Positions 62,063 through 64,000 of a stretch of DNA of 64,000 nt are shown here, in pieces (the first letter of the stretch is position 1; each line of letters begins with the position of its first letter). The notes beneath the pieces are model-generated. The model was not told the origin of the DNA, made no database searches, and saw only the letters and a program-made list of their open reading frames with translations. The stretch is from Longitalea luteola (GTDB taxonomy: Bacteria > Bacteroidota > Bacteroidia > Chitinophagales > Chitinophagaceae). The stretch lies in NCBI RefSeq assembly GCF_017356035.1, contig NZ_JAFIQX010000016.1, positions 1 through 64,000 on the forward strand, read 5' to 3'. Position numbers and translations under genes: made by a program.

Positions 62063-63385
62063 TCAGTTTTGCCAGCTGATCCAGGCTCTGGCATCCTTAG
62101 CACTCACCATGTCATAACTATTCTCACCGGTTTGAACGAACCAGTATCCACTTGTGCTGTAAAATTGTTCTTTCGTTTTAAAAGCGGGGCCAGTAGTCGG
62201 GTACGGCCCAACGGTAAGATCGCCATTGTAACTGAAGATGACCTTGCCGTCTGACTGAAAACTCACCTTTGGCGAAGTACCGTACGTATAATCCAGGTCA
62301 TCGATAGCCGGTACGTAATAAAACGGGACCAGTGCATCGAATGCAGCACCTGTGGCGGGTTGAATGCCCGGCCAGTATGTTAAGTAGTAGTACTGCGAAC
62401 TGTCTGTCTGCAGGGATTTCACATTAAAAGCATCATCTACACCGTCTACATGAAAGCCATCGCGCGAAAACCAGTAGCGCTGTGCGCCGGCGCCCCATTG
62501 CCACCAGCGCCTGCCAGCCTGTATATCGGGATTAACAGGCCTGATGGCGCCTCCGATAGCAGCATCTGTATTATTTACTTTTACCTGTAAAGTATTCGTT
62601 GAGGCATTAAAGCCGGTGATGGCAAATCCGCTCAGGGTTGTACCACCATTAACTACAGGGTCGCTGAAGTGAACACCTGCAGGAGAAAAATAATAAGAAG
62701 TAGCGGCGCTATGCGTCGTTCCTGAAGCATCTTTCCAGGCAATGACCGCGAACTTAAGCACTGTATGAAGCCGGATCTCATACTCAGTACCGTTATACCG
62801 GAGGCGTTTAAAATAGTTCAATATCTTGTTCAGGTCCGATAGCCTTGTCATTTGGTTACGTACCTGTTTATTTTCCCAGGCAGCCCGGTCCTGCGGCGAT
62901 GCTTTACGCAAGACAGCAGCACTGCCATTAAAGCGGCCCGTGAGCCGGATGCTGTCTGCCGTGCAGGTGTCAATTGAAAATTCAAAATCAGATAACATGC
63001 CACCGCCAAAATAACCACCGTTCACCCGGGCATCGGGATCAGCGATCATGTGGATGTAGGAATAAGTATCGAATAACAGGCAGGGCTGTTGCAGCGATTT
63101 CAACCGGTAGCTGCTTTCCTTTAACACACCGGCCGTGGTAGAATCAAAATCGCAGTACATAAACACCCGGTTGCTTTCATTGAACCGGAGATAAAAGCTG
63201 TATGTGTTGCCCAGTTTGGTGACCAGCGTGCCCGTCCAACCATCGGCAGCGCCGGTGATCACAGCCTGGTAATCTGCCAGCTGTTCATTGATGCGGTCGT
63301 CTGCGTCTTTGTCGAAAGCGGCTTTTTCTTTGCTACAGGCAATGATTGTAGCCGATAGCAATAAGGTGTATAATATCTTTTCCAT
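62063..63385 (-). CDS. DUF4302 lipoprotein
   Basis: About 440 residues from the ATG at 63385. Signal peptide with lipobox (LLLSATIIACSKEK). Family features are the early helical region with RINEQLADYQAVITGAADG, then GWTGTLVTKLGNTYSFYLRF, and the large beta-rich remainder. DUF4302 lipoproteins occur in SusCD-like import loci next to the zinc-metallohydrolase lipoprotein found here 46 bases upstream on the same strand. A role in outer-membrane nutrient binding or processing is inferred from that context. The rest of the locus should lie beyond position 64000. Confidence 0.88.
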   Translation of the reverse strand: MEKILYTLLLSATIIACSKEKAAFDKDADDRINEQLADYQAVITGAADGWTGTLVTKLGNTYSFYLRFNESNRVFMYCDFDSTTAGVLKESSYRLKSLQQPCLLFDTYSYIHMIADPDARVNGGYFGGGMLSDFEFSIDTCTADSIRLTGRFNGSAAVLRKASPQDRAAWENKQVRNQMTRLSDLNKILNYFKRLRYNGTEYEIRLHTVLKFAVIAWKDASGTTHSAATSYYFSPAGVHFSDPVVNGGTTLSGFAITGFNASTNTLQVKVNNTDAAIGGAIRPVNPDIQAGRRWWQWGAGAQRYWFSRDGFHVDGVDDAFNVKSLQTDSSQYYYLTYWPGIQPATGAAFDALVPFYYVPAIDDLDYTYGTSPKVSFQSDGKVIFSYNGDLTVGPYPTTGPAFKTKEQFYSTSGYWFVQTGENSYDMVSAKDARAWISWQN

Positions 63386-63431
63386 AATCATGTCGTGAAT
63401 GGTGAATATGAGAGTTACCGGTTTCTGCCGA

Positions 63432-64000
63432 CTATTTAATCAAACTATCCACTGCACCGCGTACCCGCTTCTGCAAAGAATAAAAGTCAATCCCCCATAC
63501 GTCCTTGAAATATGCCACTACCATCGCTTCCTTCTTACGGAGCTTGGCCCTGGCGTCTGCCTGGCTGATCCCGTTCTGGCTGGTACCGGCCGGAATGGAG
63601 TTAACGATCTTATCAAAGCCCCCACGCCCTTCTATGAGCATCATAGAGATCATTTCTACAAAATCTTCGTCGGGCGCACTCATGGCATAAGCGGTAACAA
63701 ATCCATCCCGCCGGGCAGCGTTGTCAGACACATTGTTCCAGTTGGCTGTATAAAAGCCGGGTGTGATCCGCTTAAAATCCTCGGTGTACAGCACATTCTG
63801 ATGAAGGATATGACCAAACTCGTGTTCTATAGTGTGAAACATTTGCTTTACATTAGCTGAATCGGCAGGCACATAACCCGGCATACCTTTCGTCCTGAAA
63901 TCGTTCAACACGTACAGCACGATCTTGCGACCACCCTCTGCCGTGCCCAGCGTTATGGTGCCATCGGTATTCCAGCTGGCGCTGCCACACAACACAAAGA
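63432..64000 (-). CDS. Substrate import-associated zinc-metallohydrolase lipoprotein, 5' part missing
   Basis: The last about 190 residues of a protein cut by the window end. The zinc motif HEFGH in MFHTIEHEFGHILHQN is intact, with NNVSDNAARRDGFVTAYAMS and DEDFVEMISMMLIEGRGGF, the typical third-ligand region and end of this SusCD-associated (TIGR04549-like) family. The start codon and lipobox are outside the window. It precedes the DUF4302 gene in the same direction, so the two are probably one operon with an upstream SusC/SusD pair. Confidence 0.88.
   Translation of the reverse strand, partial: FVLCGSASWNTDGTITLGTAEGGRKIVLYVLNDFRTKGMPGYVPADSANVKQMFHTIEHEFGHILHQNVLYTEDFKRITPGFYTANWNNVSDNAARRDGFVTAYAMSAPDEDFVEMISMMLIEGRGGFDKIVNSIPAGTSQNGISQADARAKLRKKEAMVVAYFKDVWGIDFYSLQKRVRGAVDSLIK

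Overview
The window looks like chromosome of a Bacteroidota bacterium, most likely Chitinophagaceae (Niastella/Chitinophaga-like). The evidence is type IX secretion (T9SS) components and sorting domains, PorP/SprF proteins, a SusCD-associated zinc-metallohydrolase lipoprotein with its DUF4302 partner, a GH115/GH28 polysaccharide pair, an ECF42-type sigma factor with its DGPF/YCII partner, and promoter-like TAnnTTTG boxes without Shine-Dalgarno sites. All names below come from reading the sequence; no database search was run.

Positions 1-8013 are a decayed integrative region. It ends at a tRNA-Ser(TGA) gene (7929-8013, minus) with a tyrosine recombinase beside the tRNA 3' end. It carries a frameshifted and internally deleted ligD, a broken CHC2-type primase/ATPase, and several small orphan genes. 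Positions 8308-13213 hold an AAA-type NTPase and a two-gene hemicellulose/pectin unit (GH115 then GH28, minus).

Positions 13615-29058 are the most interesting part: seven co-directional, nearly gapless genes that look like an NTP-dependent conflict (defence or programmed-death) system of the MoxR-vWA ternary class. The order is caspase-subtilase fusion, short CHAT-like protease, caspase-alpha/beta hydrolase fusion, CHAT-coiled-coil protein, MoxR-type AAA+ ATPase, vWA protein, and a 1499-residue protein. That last protein combines a helical N-terminus, a catalytically dead caspase fold, a peptidoglycan-binding-like module, a TIR-like region, leucine-rich repeats, a DUF4062/TIR-like region and two tandem RWGGK-pYEATS modules. 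No product has a signal peptide, so the system is probably cytoplasmic. My model is that the AAA+ and vWA proteins act as an NTP-dependent switch, the large protein is sensor and scaffold, and the proteases and lipase are the effectors.

Positions 29076-39378 are ordinary accessory genes: nitrilase-family hydrolase, two AraC regulators, GNAT, AhpD-like protein, DGPF plus ECF42 sigma factor, DUF488, a response regulator, and a free-standing T9SS-sorting-domain-like protein. Positions 39796-61628 (all minus) form a surface cluster: a giant 4087-residue beta-helix adhesin and a 1440-residue PKD protein, both with type B (CHU_C) sorting domains, then PorP/SprF, OmpA/PD40, PorP/SprF and a collagen-like lipoprotein. 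Positions 62063-64000 are the downstream end of a nutrient-uptake (SusCD-like) locus cut by the window edge.

A further striking feature is the set of intergenic spacers from about 30.9 kb onward. They hold many unrelated families of short-period degenerate tandem repeats, long perfect palindromes and a dispersed 38-bp hairpin repeat, and several arrays run exactly into stop codons.
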